64,000 nucleotides of DNA from Quercus robur (Eukaryota; Streptophyta; Magnoliopsida; Fagales; Fagaceae), in the NCBI RefSeq assembly GCF_932294415.1, contig NC_065538.1, positions 76,583,834-76,647,833 of the forward strand, read 5' to 3'. Positions 22,736 through 36,035 of the stretch are shown here, piece by piece (the first letter of the stretch is position 1; each line of letters begins with the position of its first letter). A program made the position numbers and the translations under genes. A model generated the notes under the pieces. It saw only the letters and a program-made list of their open reading frames with translations. It was not told where the DNA came from and ran no database searches.

Positions 22736-25500
22736 AAGGGAAGGAAAAAAAATTTTTAAATCAAAGTTTAATAGTCTTTTAACTTCCACTAATTAAAAAA
22801 AAAAAGGTCTTTGAGCTCTTGATTGCATCCATTTAATCCTTATAAAAATGGTTTAATATTATTCTTAAATAAGAACTAGGTTGTAATCTATGCTTACACA
22901 AATAAAATATTCATCATCACTATTGCTATGTTTTTTTTAATAAAAAAAACATAAAATATTCAACAATAGTGATGATGAGGTGGTCTTATTTTAATGAGTA
23001 AAGTGGTGATCTTTGCTTTCATGTTGATTATTGTGAATGAGTCACTTAAAACTAAAATTAAAATTAAAAACTATTTTGAATTCTATTTTACTTTGCTTTT
23101 AATATTCCTGTGTGATGCATAACTTGACGAAGATACATATGCAAGCTCGAATTTTTTAAAATAATTAGAACTAATAATTAAATAAATAGTAATAACAAAT
23201 TATTAAATAATTAAATAATTTTAATAAAAAATTACTTTAATTTATGATTGTTTAGAGTTTAGACTTTATTAGTGTTTATCTATTTTTATATTTTAAAATT
23301 TTCTTTGTGCTTTGTGTTAATTTCTTAATATGAGACATGTAATGAGTTTGTTAATTCCTATTTAAGTTATGTTTAATCTATGCCTTAACCAACACAAACA
23401 ATAATAAACAAAATAGTTCCCTAATACCAATTTTTTTCCTAGTGAAAGTCTAATTGAAAAAATCAACACACTCACAAATTAAATACGATAACCAAAACCA
23501 AAAGTCAAAACATACATAAAAGAGTTCAAAAATTGAGAATATATATAATACTTACATAAGATAACCGAGAATTTTTTTTTTTTTTTGGAAGCAAGATAAC
23601 TGAGAATTTAAATGGGTGTCCATTATTTTACTTCTTTATAGTAAACTTTCTTTGGCATAATATCCTACACACAAATTTAGAAGTAAAAAACAATAAGTAA
23701 GATGCATTTTTTTTTTTAAATTCATCTTACTTATATTTAGAAAAAAAAAAAAAAAAAACTAAGATGATTTTATTAGATTTTTTTTTTTTTTTGCTGAAAG
23801 ATGAATTTATTAGATTAAAACATAAGCGTAAGTTGCATTTTGAAAAAAATAAATACAAAAAAATGGGGTGTATTGTGTGAGATTTAATTATAGGGATGAC
23901 TTATTGGTTGATAGGGATCGTATAAAAAAAATCATGGCTGAATATATATAAGTTCTAAAAATTTTGATAATAGATTTTTAATTGGAGTAGAATATAAATT
24001 TCTAAAACTTAGATGATAAAGTTTTATCTAAATTAAATTATTTTTAAATTGTATTCTTTAGTCAAGAGTTTTGTAGCTTAATATCCTTATAAAATACTAA
24101 TTTAATAAGATGCAACTTGAGAGAAAAAAAAAAAAAAAAAAGGTGGGTGGTGTGATATTTAAGTTTAGAAAATTTTATAATAGACTTTTAGCTTGAATAG
24201 AATTTAAATTTATTTTAAATTATTGTTAAATCATGCAACTTTTTGAAAAAAAAAAGGTGAGTTGCGTGGGATTTAAGTTTAGAAAATTTTGATAATAGGC
24301 TTTTAGTTTGAATATAATTTAATTTTTTTTAAATTATTGTTAAATCTATCCCTTATTCAAAATGTGGAGGTTTTTGTTAGAAAGAAAATATGGGTTGTTG
24401 TGTGAGATTTAAGTTTAGAAAATTTTATAATAAACTTTTAGTTTGAATAGAATTTATATTTGTTGAAATTAAAATGGTAAAGTTTTACCTAAATTAAAAT
24501 TGTTAAATATTATCCCTTAATTGAGGAAATATGTTCTCACAAAAAAATATATAATTAATTTATACTAATTAGTAAGAGTAGCAACTTGGTGCAATCACGA
24601 CTTCTAAACTTAACTTTTATTATATAGTATATGATATGATATGATGTTAAATCATTCAACTTGAGAAAAAAAACAAAACAAAAAACGTGGGGATTTAAGT
24701 TTCAAAGTTATTCAATTTAGGACTTTTGTCCAATTTTGTTAAAAAAAATTGCCATTAAATATGCAATTAACTAATGAATTTTTTTTTTTTGAAAAAGAAG
24801 TTCTTACATAGAAAATCTATAAAATATTTTTATTAATTTTATATGTATATTTTTTCATGTGAAAATAATACCTTTTTAAGGGAATTGTTTTTAACAAAAT
24901 TAGATAGAAGATTTGAATTTAATAAAATCTCAGAGTCTGTTTGCATCAGTTTTAGTTTTTAGTTTTTATTTTTTATGTACAACATTTTAAAATCCCATTT
25001 TCTCATTATTTTTCCAATTTTTTTTAAAGGTTCAAATATACTTTAGCACACTTTCAGTAAAAAAATTTAAGTAAAAAATTAGATAAGTTGTTTCCAAACG
25101 GATACTTAGAAGACTCAATTGAACAGAACACATCACTGTCAGTTTCTTTAAAACATTTTCTCCTCTTTCTGTGTATGTTAAAAATACTTAATATTCTTAA
25201 AAAAAAAAAATTAAAGAGAATAAAGTTAAAGAACTTAGATGAATTTCAGCCAAACATAAAGTATACTGTTTACATTTTAACCAATTTTATATTAGGAGAC
25301 TTTTTTTTAAAATATTTTTTATACCTCGATAATTGGGATGACGGGAAAATTTGAAAAAAAATTAGCAAGTGGCAACTGGTTGGTTTGTCGAATTCCTAAC
25401 AGGAGTAGGAGAGGAAATTTCAAATATATATTTATTTTTGTGCTGAATAGTAGGAGACCCAAATAATAGTAAGATATTTGTGGCTAATGTCTATATATAT
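22736..25500. repeat. AT-rich spacer with degenerate tandem repeats
   Basis: No gene is seen. Between about 23876 and 24530 a unit of 115-280 bp recurs four times, marked by ATTTAAGTTTAGAAAATTTT, AATAGACTTTTAGTTTGAAT and TTAAATTATTGTTAAAT, with units near 23876, 24152, 24267 and 24402. A MITE-like piece near 24940-25107 starts GTCTGTTTGCATCAG and ends GTTTCCAAACGGATAC. The rest is A/T runs. Confidence 0.55.
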
Positions 25501-25601
25501 CCTTAAGCAGTGCTATTAATTTTACAGCTTAAAATCATTTGTTTCAATCTCACACTTTCTACATTTTGTAAGCGAAAAAAAAAGAAAAAAAAGAAAGTCT
25601 G

Positions 25602-25638
<37 letters not shown>

Positions 25639-26077
25639 ATCTGAGGGATTCCGTGGGCCATCATCGTCAACATGATCATCAAATCCTGACCGTCAAAATA
25701 CTCCTGATTTGGCAAATCAGCCACAAATCCCAAAGGTTCACACTTTACACTCTCTCTTCTCCGCATTTTTTTATTATTATTATTTGTTTCTCTCTTTGCT
25801 TATTAATTAAAAAAAATAAAAAATAAAAAATCGAAAAATTTAAAAATCCTCACGGGAAATTCACCAATAAATTTTCTCTTTCTTTTTCTCTCACTTTCTC
25901 GCTCTATAACTTGTTTGTTTTAAATTTCTTCAATCTATGGTGGGAACTAAGAACCCTAACTCTTCGATTCTCACCCTTCAGTGGTGGGGCAACAACAACA
26001 AAATCACAACAATCGCAAAACCCTAACCCTAGTTCTAATTTTGCTACCAGGATTTTTATCCATTTTTTTTTTTTGCC
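25501..26077 (+). promoter_or_regulatory. PCFS4 promoter/leader with CT microsatellite and short uORF
   Basis: A (CT)n tract spans about 25606-25636 and more pyrimidine runs follow to 25900, a pattern common in plant 5' leaders. An upstream ATG at 25937 opens a 29-codon frame that ends at TAA 26024-26026, 51 bases before the main ATG. It would matter only if transcription starts before 25937. No TATA box was assigned with confidence. Confidence 0.35.
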
Positions 26078-29000
26078 ATGGACTCCGAAAAGCTCTCCTC
26101 CGTTAACCCTAGGGCCACCACCGCGACCGCTACTACCGAAAAGCCTCCTCCGCCGCCGATTCTCGAGCGGTTCAGGGCGCTGCTGAAGCAGCGAGACGAA
26201 GAGCTCAGGGCTTCAGCCGGAGGAGGAGTCGACGACGACGATGAAATCGACGAGAGCTTCGTCGTTCCGCCGCCGAGTTCCGAGGAAATTGTGGAGCTCT
26301 ACGAGATGTTTTTGGGGGAGCTTACTTTCAATTCGAAGCCAGTTATTACGGATCTCACGATAATCGCCGGCGAGCAGAAGGAGCACGGGAAAGGCATCGC
26401 GGATGCGATTTGCGCTCGGATTATCGAGGTTCGTTTCGGTGTTTGTGGAATTTTGGGGAGAGGGGTGAGAGAGATTAACCAACAATTAGGGAGGGCTTCT
26501 CTGAATTTTGTATCGGTTATGGGGTTTTAGGGTTTTTTTTTTTTGGGTTTGTATTTCATTTGTACTCGGCTTAGTGTTGTGTAATTTTGAAGTTTTTTGA
26601 GTTCTTCAAAGTGTAAAGATTAGAATTTGGTACTTTTCTTAGTCTCCTTTGTTTTTATTCTTTGTGTGCTGTTTGGTTTAGGCAAAGGTAAAAGATTCAC
26701 AATTTCAATGAAGTTTAAGATGGGCGTCTAATCCATCTGAATTGATATTCCTAGTCTAACTGTAATGGTTACGGATTGTTAGGAAATGGTGCTAATATTG
26801 TGGTAGAATTTAAGGATGCAACCTATGAGAACCTATGGGAATTTGGTTACAAGTTGAATAATTTTCGAGAATAGGGCCAAGGGCCAAGAGCCTTGTATCT
26901 TAATAGCACTTCCTGTTGTTTTCAACGGAGACGTCTAGGGTTCAATCCCTTCTCCCCTAAGTATCAAATTATCAAAAAGTTATTGAGAACAACGGGGAGG
27001 TTTGTGGATGATACCCTTGAGTTTAATATTTCACATGATATGTAATCATGTAGTTCAGTAAATTATAGACTGCTGCGGTTTATTTTGAAAACAAAACCTA
27101 AAGCCTTCCAAGTTTTCCTCTATATGGGTTTTTTTCCCTGTGTTTTCCTTTGTAGTGTTTGATTTTGTGCAAATTCATTAGAATTTGTATGTCTTGAGAG
27201 CCCCTTATATTTTACCCCTAAAGTGCATTCTTCAAATTTCTACCTTTATTGGTAATTTTTATTTTGGTGGAGCTACTTTTTTGGGAAATAGGGGAACTAT
27301 TGTTTGTTGTTTGTTATTCTTATGTCATCCCTTATATGTCTTCTGCAGGTCCCAGTCGAGCAAAAACTTCCTTCACTATATCTTTTAGACAGTATTGTCA
27401 AGAATATTGGCCGTGATTATGTAAGGCATTTCTCTCCCCGTCTGCCTGAGGTGAGTTTTGCATAATCATTTGCATATATTTTAAGTCCCTAGTTTTCTTA
27501 TCACATGATTTTGACAATATTCTTATTTAATTTTTTCCAAGGTTTTCTGTGAGGCATACAGGCAAGTTCAGCCAAATCAGTATAATTCTATGCGACATCT
27601 CTTTGGCACCTGGTCAGCAGTATTTCCACCTTCTGTCCTTAATAAGATTGAGGCACAACTGCAATTTTCTCCTTCAGTAAATAATCAATCATCTGTCTTG
27701 GCTACCATGAGGGCTTCTGAATCTCCACGACCAACACATGGCATTCATGTTAACCCAAAGTACCTGCGTCAGTTGGAACATTCAACCCTGGATACTGTAA
27801 GCTCTCTTTCTCTCTCTCAAAGGACATGGGTTGGACTGCTGCCTTTATGTAGTGCAGTAGTTGAAATTCTGGTTACTTGTCAAGATGTTTTATTCTAAAT
27901 TCTTGCAGTGGGATATCTGTAGTAACTACAGTGTTGCATCTTCTAGTCAAGATGTTGCTGGACTAGCAGTAGCAATCTATATATTTCACCAGAATTTGGA
28001 ATATACTGACATCTATGTCTTCATTCATTATAAAGTTCTGCAACTCAGATATTTGGATATTTTGTAGGAGGTGTGGCTGACCATTATGATTAGATGTGGA
28101 AATATTTTCTTCTTAGATCGTATTCTATAATTGCTGATATGATATTTGAGGGCTTAGCAATAGCCTATGTTAAGGCTTTATTGTACTCAATTACATTCAA
28201 AGAGGGTGAATTTATTAAAATTCCAGCAGCTTATTTTAAGCTTTGAGGGTGTGAATGCCATCTTCTTCTTTCATGTGATTGCTTTGGAAACGTAGGTCTG
28301 ATGTCTTAGGGTTTATTTTTCTTTCTTTTTGGATCTATTAACTGTTTTAACACCAAACTCATTCAATATCCAATCTTTTATTACCTAACACTACCTAAAT
28401 CCTTTCACATCAAAATCTATTCAAGAACCTAATTTAGTGATGACTTCTTAAAGATCCTACATCATAACAAGTTTTGTAAGAGAGATTTTCTTGTGTTTTC
28501 TATACTATGGTGTGGAAAAGAAATAAAATTACTTGATTAGATGGCCAAATGAGTGATGCCTAAGACTTGTGGAGTAAACATGTTTGATTTAGTCAAGGCC
28601 TACTGGTGCCTTCCCAAATTCGTTGCTGAGGTTTCTTTAGGCACCAAATGCCAATTAATATTTCGATGTAAACAACACTAGAATTCATACAGCATTTATA
28701 ACTCCTAGGCCCTAGCCATCATTTGGGGTCCACCCCAAGGATTCCTCGTAATTACTTGATGTGAGTGGGATGGGGGGAGTACAAACGCTTGAGAGAATAG
28801 TCAAGTGCTCGAAGAGCTCTGTATACTCTCAATAAAGGAAGAAAAAAATAGAATTCATACAGAACTGGTAGGAACTCATGAGTTACCGTACCTAAATCAC
28901 TTGGGACCATTTCATTATCTGGCTTGTGCCTACTTATAAAAAAATTACCTGGCTTGTGCCAAATGTGCATTGTTTGTGTTTAATTACTGATGGTGTAGAA

Positions 29001-32000
29001 TCAGATGTACCTAAAAAAAAGATATTTTGGCTGGCTGTGGTGCAGTTGTTTAATTTGGGCATTTCACAGGGGCCTGTTTGGTTGTCCTTGAAATTGAATA
29101 GCTCTCCATCCCTATTCTGTATGTCATCTATTGTGTTAAAAAGTTTGAAAAACTGTGGAACTTTATGGAATTCAAGACACAATCTATGTCTTTACTTTTG
29201 CTGAGAACTGTTAACTTTTCTTCATTGTCCCTTTCAAGATGGTTGAATTGCACATAAGTCCAGAATAGTTTGCTGATGAGCTTTAGCTCCTACAAGAATT
29301 TGAGGGTAGGGTTGGGGGTAGAGTAAAGTTGTGGCTTCAAGACCCACTAAATATGTGTTACTTACTCACCAAAAACATTTTATTAAAAACAGACCGTGAG
29401 TAGAACGATTTAAGTTTCTTATGACATCCAAACAAGCCCTTGTAGATCATGGTGTTCTGTGAAAAATAGTTTCTACTTAGGGTGTGTTTGGATATTGCTT
29501 ATTTTGCTGAAATTGAAAACTTATTATTGAAAGTACTATAGATAAAAGTAAAAGTTAGTTAAATTGTACAGTGAGGCCCATGAATAGTATCAAAAAGTGC
29601 ATGAACAGTACTGTGGGACCCACCATTTTTACAGCAAAATGCAAAATTTTTTCATCCCCAACGCAATCCAAACGCACGCTTACAAATGCATGTGATATAT
29701 TGTGAAACAATGACACACATATCATAGGCTAGAGGATATGGAAAAGAAGTGCTATAATGAGCCCAAAATGATGGTTAACTTAGAATTGTTTTGGGGGGAA
29801 TGGGATTCTGTATTCTGATCTCCTATCAATATTTTCAACTATCTTGGTTCCAGATATTAATTAAATCTAATTTTTTATTTTTGTGCACTTGATCTGCTTG
29901 TGTGCATTCTTTTGGTCTACATCTTTTATTTTCCTGTTTTTATTTTTTCATTTATTTCATAAATGTAGGGAGAAATCTGCTGTGCAACTTTATTTTTTTT
30001 GGTTGTCCTTTATATAAGTTAATTTCAATGTTATTGTTTCATCATCTTATTGTAACTGAATTTAGAAACCTGCCAAGACGAACTGTGTTACTTTCTGTTG
30101 TTGCTCAGTTGTGCATGAAATGGACAGCTTTGGAATTTAAAATTTGTAATTTGTTTGTAACCCTTGCAGAATATTCGGCATCCTAGAGGAACTTCAGCTT
30201 TAAAAATGTATGGTCAAAAACCTGCCATTCCATATGATGAGTTTGATCCTGGTCATGCAGAGGTTGTATCCTCACAGGTTGGAGCCCAAAGATTGAGCTC
30301 AACTGGAGATGCAGGTCATACACCTTTTGCCTTTGGGGCTAATAAGGTGCATCCACCTTCAACTGCCAGACTTGCAAGACCCTCTTCGCCTTCAAGAACT
30401 GGGCCTGATAGGTCTTTATCATTAGCAGGTGATGAATTTGCTGCAGAAAATTCTCCTAGAAGGTTTGTTGATAGGGCCTCTCCATCTCATCCATTTGAGT
30501 ATGGACTTGGTAGAGCAATTGGTAGAGATGATGAAACAAGTGGCTGGCAGAGAAAACACTATTCTGATAATAATCAGAAAACTACTGCTGTATACCACCT
30601 TGGTAATGGACATGAGCACCAAAGACCGAGAGCTTTAATTGATGCATATGGAAATGACACAGGGAAGAGATCTTATAACAATAAGCCTCTGCAGGTTCAA
30701 CGCCTGGACACAAATGATATAGACACTAAGGTCGCTCCAGCATCATGGCAGAATACTGAAGAGGAAGAGTTTAATTGGGAAGATATGAGCCCCAATTTAG
30801 GAGACCGTGGTACAAGTAATGATTTCTTGTCATCAGCTGTTCCACCATTTGGTAGCTTTAGAACAAGGCCGGGTTTTGGAGTGCAGAGTGCTGCCCCTTT
30901 GGAGCCTGATAATAGGAGCAGTTGGTTGAGTCAGGCTCAGCTTCCTGCAGTTGATGATTCTTCTATAAATACTGAAGATCCAGTCTCCTTATCAAGTGTA
31001 TGCTTCCTCCACTTGTTTGCTGTGCCATTCTTGATTTTTAGGCAGCTTGCTTAGTTAATCTTGAATTCAAGTGATATTCTTCTGGCAACATAATCCGCAG
31101 TTATGCCAAGTGGTGTGATTTTTGTTAGTTAATTTTCACTTCCTACCGTATCTTTTTCCTTTGCTATCATGTGATTAGAGCTTTCCTTGGAGTATTGTGG
31201 TTCCTCTATCGCAACCCTGTCTTTTCAGCTGTTTACGAACATATTTTGGGGTCTTGAATTGAGGGTGAATACCCTTATTTTTTCCTTTTTAGTAATTAGA
31301 ATCCAATCGTGCATATTATAATTTATAAACACTATTTGCTATAGAGGGGATTGGTGTGATGCAAATATTAACAAGATTAAATACCATAAGATCAAGTCAT
31401 ATTCTTAAGTTCCTTTAACTTAATATGCTGTTCATCATGTTTTATCTTCTTCTGTTTTTTTTTTTTTTTTTTCCTGTTGAACTTTAGCAGTTAATGGTAT
31501 GTCATTAAGACTTAAAAAAAAATGTATTTCATTAAGAAAAAGAGAGGGAGGGGGTGGGTAATACATCTTTCTAATTTCTGGAACTTTTGGGCATTGGCTA
31601 TAGTAGGGTTCATGATTTTATGTTTTTGGTTATTATGCCTTATGTGTCCACTGTGCACTAGTTTGAGTTTTATGAGTCAAGGTTTCCAACCCCAATAATT
31701 TTTAAATTTGTGGTCCCGGTCAAACTAGTTTCCTTCTCTCCATCTTCTATAATTCCACTCCTTCAGCATCGTTACTTTAAACTGCAACTGTAAATTTTAA
31801 ATTATTCTTCCTTAGCTGAAACACCCTGCTTTTGATAATCCTTATGTTATTCTTCATCAAAATATAATACCCAAAATGTCAAAAAGAGCCTTTAATCTCC
31901 TTTCACACAAGACAACTGCCATTGAGAACCGTTCATGAAAACCTTCTTGTTGCCAAATTTAGAACTCAAAATGTGCCCTCTTGCTCCTTCACAAACCAGA

Positions 32001-34167
32001 AACCACTGATTTTCCCAACCTTTAGCCAATAGTAAAGTCATGGTAGAAAATTATAATACCCTATTTAGTGCTTTCTGACATCATTTGATGTTTTTGATCA
32101 CAGTTTTTTTTTTTTTTTTGACTTGTCTCCAAAATGCCAACTTCCCTGAAACTATTAATATGTTCCAGGAATTGATAATGATTAGAGAAAATGAACTTCC
32201 AACCTTACATTTGAATTTCTGCAATTTTGACTGCAGTTTGGTCGTGGATCAACGCGGAAGATATCTGGATTCCGAACTGAGAGAAATCAGATTCGGGATT
32301 CTCGCTATCCTCAGGAGGCCTGGAATATGCCTCCCCATCTTGCCAAAGGAAGAGAGAGGAATTTCCATATGCCCTTATTGGCAAGCGGTACATCTCCATC
32401 AGATTGTGAAAAAATGTCTCCTCTTATAGATAAGCTTCCAGATGCTGACCCACAAATTTGCGGACCCCCTACAATTACATCAAGAATTGGTCCTAGTCTT
32501 GACTCTTTTGGTGTAGAACCTCGGCCTGGTGTTGTACCCTCATATATGGGGGTAAGACCTCCCCTAAATGTGCATAACTCTCACCCACCACATCTGCTGC
32601 CTAATTTTATGCAGCAGAAACATATGAGGAGCCAATTCCAGTCAATAAATACTAGCAATACTGTCAATAATCTAGGTCCAAATAGGTCTTTTTATATCCC
32701 TGAGCAGCAGATGGATGGTTTTGGAAACAAGGAGCTGAGTTCTACAAAGCTGCAACAATTGCCCAGTCAGCATGCAGGACTAATTCCTCTAAGCCAGGCA
32801 CAAGTCACTCCTTTACAGCCACAATTTCTTCCATCTCAGGATGTGCATCAATCTGCAGCAGCTGTGTTGCCACCTCATTTTCTGGCAGCCCCTTTGAATC
32901 ATGGATATAACTCACGAGGGCACGGTGCCACTGTTAGTACAGGTCCATCAAATCCTGTACCTGGTGTACAGTTGAATATCCTAAACAGGCCTTTACATTT
33001 ACAGGGAGGCTCATTGCCACCTCTACCTCCTGGCCCCCCTCCCGTGCCATCACAAATGATGTCTCTCACACAAAATGCTGTTCCCGGTGTCTCTAGTCAA
33101 CAGCCGAGCACTGCATTTCCTGGATTGTTTGATTCTCTCATGGCTCAGGGTTTGATCTCATTGAACAAACAGGCTCAGGTATGCATTAATATTTCACTTT
33201 ATGCTTTAAATGTTGAATTTTGATTTTTGTTTTCTTTTCCTTGAAATGCAGTTGTTAGATTGTTTCTCAACCAAGTTATTTGATATGTAGGATTCTGTAG
33301 GAGTTGAGTTTAATGCGGACCTTCTCAAGGTGCGTCATGAATCTGCAATAAATGCCCTGTATGCTGATCTCCCCAGACAATGCACAACCTGTGGCCTTAG
33401 ATTCAAAAGCCAAGAAGAGCACCGTAGTCATATGGATTGGCATGTAACTAAGAATCGTATGTCTAAAAACCGAAAGCAGAAGCCTTCTCGTAAGTGGTTT
33501 GTAAGTGTGAGTATGTGGCTCAGTGGTGCAGAAGCATTAGGAGCTGAAGCAGTTCCTGGGTTTTTACCTACTGAGACCGTTGTAGAAAAGAAGGATGATG
33601 AAGAAATGGCTGTACCTGCTGATGAAGATCAGAATGCATGTGCATTATGTGGAGAGCCTTTTGAAGAGTTTTACAGTGATGAGGCCGAAGAATGGATGTA
33701 TAAGGGGGCTATTTACTCAAATGCACCCAATGGCTTGACAGTAGGCATGGATAGGTCTCAGTTAGGCCCAATAGTGCATGCTAAGTGCCGGTCTGAATCT
33801 AGTGTGGTTTCCTCTGAAGATTTTAGACAAGAAGAAGGGGTATGCATTTCTTGTTCAACTCTTTCAGAATTTCCACTTATATACATTTATCAAAAATAAA
33901 AAAATAAAAAAAGTCTCTTATATACTTTCTTCTGAAAGTCTGTCATTGTTTTATGGTTAAAGCCATAGTATTTTGTCTGAGGACTGTGTTATGCATTCAT
34001 GTATCTATCAATGAGCAATATATTACTCAAGACCAACGCAATTATGTGAGTATTTTCATTGTATTCTTATGCCTAAAGCTCAACAAATGTTTCATATACA
34101 TTCTTTTAATTGTTGTGTGCAGGGAATTACTGCAGAGGGTAGTCAAAGAAAACGTATGCGGATTTAA
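26078..34167 (+). CDS. PCFS4: PCFS4/Pcf11-like pre-mRNA cleavage and polyadenylation factor (7 coding exons)
   Basis: Exons are 26078-26428, 27349-27450, 27542-27796, 30170-30997, 32237-33178, 33291-33839 and 34123-34167. All junctions are GT-AG and phase 0, giving 1023 residues. An RNA polymerase II CTD-interacting domain spans about 67-192 ([45 protein letters not shown]). A long low-complexity Pro/Gln/Ser middle follows. The C-terminal zinc-binding module has C857/C860 with H870/H873/H877, then C943/C946 and H989/C992, around the hallmark [20 protein letters not shown]. It ends in SQRKRMRI, like Arabidopsis PCFS4. The family bridges the Pol II CTD and the 3'-end cleavage machinery; Arabidopsis PCFS4 affects FCA transcript processing and flowering time. 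The protein is longer than Arabidopsis PCFS4 (about 800 residues from memory), mostly in the middle. Introns 3 (2.4 kb) and 4 (1.2 kb) are large. Confidence 0.93.
26876..26985 (+). mobile_element. tRNA-derived SINE in PCFS4 intron 1
   Basis: An A-box-like TATCTTAATAGCAC is followed about 45 bases later by the B-box-like AGGGTTCAATCCC, with CAACGGAGACGTCT between them and a tail CTAAGTATCAAATTATCAAA. This is the layout of plant tRNA-related SINEs. Possible target repeats are TTCGAGAATA upstream and ATTGAGAACA downstream. Pieces with the same ending occur at 50280-50350 and, inverted, at 54933-55018. Confidence 0.6.
29480..29679. mobile_element. Tourist-like MITE in PCFS4 intron 3
   Basis: This 200-bp segment has imperfect inverted ends (GGGTGTGTTTGGAT at the left, ATCCAAACGCACGC at the right) and is flanked by TTA on both sides (29477-29479 and 29680-29682), the PIF/Harbinger target duplication. 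A related copy lies at 36036-36236 and further diverged ones near 13674 and 24940. It codes for nothing. Confidence 0.65.
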
Positions 34168-34900
34168 CTTAGCTAGATCGACTTCTATGTCATCTGTAAC
34201 ATAATGTGATTTTGTTCGTGTTAATGGTATGCTCTTAACTAATTTTTACAGTAGCATTGGAGGTCACAGTATCTTGTACATGTATAGTTGTACTTGTAGC
34301 ATGCAACATTGCGTTTTGCAGCAGAGGTTACAAATTCTCTTGCAATATTACCTTTCTGGCATTCTTTTTATTTTTGCTGTCAAAACTTCAAGAGGGACAT
34401 AGAATATTTTCTTTATTGCCATTGACAGGTATTCCTGTGGTTCCTTCACCGTCTTAAGGGCGTTGTTTTGTTCACCTAAAAACAAGGAAAAGAAAAAAGA
34501 AAAAAAAAAAGAGGTAGGGGGAGTGGGGGTGGGTGGTGCTAAGCATTGTGTCCATTTTTTTTTTGTTTCTAAATATTCTGCAGGTGGAAGCATGAATGGT
34601 CGATCTGTATGCCAAAGCTTCTTGTTCTTATTTCTCATTAAACCAATGGATCAATGGAAGTGAAACGGCGATCAGAGTGGAAATTCAGTATACTTGAGGG
34701 CTGGAGCCTTAAAATTTTTTTTTTACCCTGGATTTGGTTTCAGGATCATTGATATATTGTAGAATTTCATTTTCTTGGTAATTTTGGTAGAGCTTTAAGA
34801 ATTGTGTTTATGATATTACTGTTCTTTCCATTGGAAGGGATTTTTTTTCTTCAGTTTAAATAAATTTACTCTCTTTTTATTAAATGAATTTGTCTTTAAA
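34168..34900 (+). terminator. PCFS4 3' UTR and probable poly(A) region
   Basis: After the TAA at 34165-34167 no further coding sequence is seen. An AATAAA lies at 34859-34864, preceded by TGTA-containing and T-rich stretches (34740-34790), which together make a plausible plant polyadenylation region. A later cluster of T-rich sequence follows to 34900. Confidence 0.4.
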
Positions 34901-34984
34901 CCCCGCTCTTATCCCGTGCCTGCCATTCAAAGTTGCAATGTGTATACCTTTAATGATAAAGATGCTCTCCCTCTCTCTCTCTCA

Positions 34985-35240
34985 TGTGTGATTGAACTTA
35001 GTTGTGACTTCTGAAGCATGTCAAACATATGTGTTTTGTGAAGTGTTGCTGCTAGGCTGCAAAAGATGCAGCAACATTCACTTTCATGACTTTTCTTATA
35101 GAGAGTTAATGTGCTTCTCTAACTTACTGCGTGTGGTTGAAGTTAGTTGTGACATCTGAAGCATGTGAAACATCTGTTTTCCGTTAAATTCTGCAAAAGA
35201 TGCAGCAAACATTCACTTTGCATGACTTTTCTAATGGAGG
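34985..35240. repeat. Imperfect tandem duplication downstream of PCFS4
   Basis: Two units of roughly 115-130 bp share GTTGTGACTTCTGAAGCATG (second copy GTTGTGACATCTGAAGCATG), TGCAAAAGATGCAGCAA, ACATTCACTTT and CATGACTTTTCT. They begin near 34990 and 35130. No coding potential is seen. Confidence 0.7.
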
Positions 35241-35403
35241 GGCATTATGCGTTTATGCTTTTTCTCTATCCTAAAGAGAAATGAGAAATCCGTTTTTAGT
35301 AGATCAGGGAGCTTTGTAGTGTTACGCAAAGCAGATGTTTCGGCATCTTTCTTATTTGGGTGTTTGTTCTCAATAATATTAATTCTGCAACATTGCGGGC
35401 AAC

Positions 35404-35405
<2 letters not shown>

Positions 35406-35446
<41 letters not shown>
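35406..35446. repeat. (AT)n microsatellite
   Basis: About 20 uninterrupted AT dinucleotides. Frames running through it give only Tyr-Ile repeats and are artefacts. The rest of 35241-36035 is AT-rich spacer between the convergent PCFS4 and tryptophan synthase-like genes, with no gene seen. Confidence 0.9.
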
Positions 35447-35449
<3 letters not shown>

Positions 35450-36035
35450 TTGTCTGAACACTTAAGATTGACAAAGACAAAAACATCACAACGAGTCTAC
35501 AAAGGGTAGTTTGGATCATGATGGTTCGAAAAATATATATTATTTGGTGGAGTTGGAAGTGTTGCAGAGATATTTTGACCACTAACCACTCATTACCACC
35601 ATATGAGAGCTATCTTCTAATTAATATTGATTCATATAGATCATAAATATTATACGAGTTATAGGGTATGGGTTAAAACTTAGAACACTTTTTAAAGTGA
35701 TACTATAAAATAATTTTCTAAAACCGTGCAGTTTTTCTGTGTGTTAAAATTGGTAGAAATTTTATTGATTTATATAATAAAAATTTAACTGCACACCATT
35801 GGATATAACATATAAGTACAGCCAATAATGAGGATCTTCAATTCATAAAAAACTCTCACATTCCATCCTACAGTTAAGCTTATGCATAGCTCTATTGCTA
35901 TTATTCTCACGAACTTAAAATATAGGTCACTAATTTCCTTTCTCTATAAAGTGACCATGCAATATATATGGGTCCAATCGGTATGAGATTATTTTAAGCA
36001 TTTTTAGCACTTAAACATAGGTTCCTAAATATAAA

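Noticed and set aside
29261-29360. Possible SINE (GTGGCTTCAAGACCC as B-box) in PCFS4 intron 3
   Set aside because: The A-box half and tail are not convincing.
35231-35582. Frames rich in Tyr-Ile repeats on both strands
   Set aside because: They are translations of the (AT)n microsatellite at 35406-35446.
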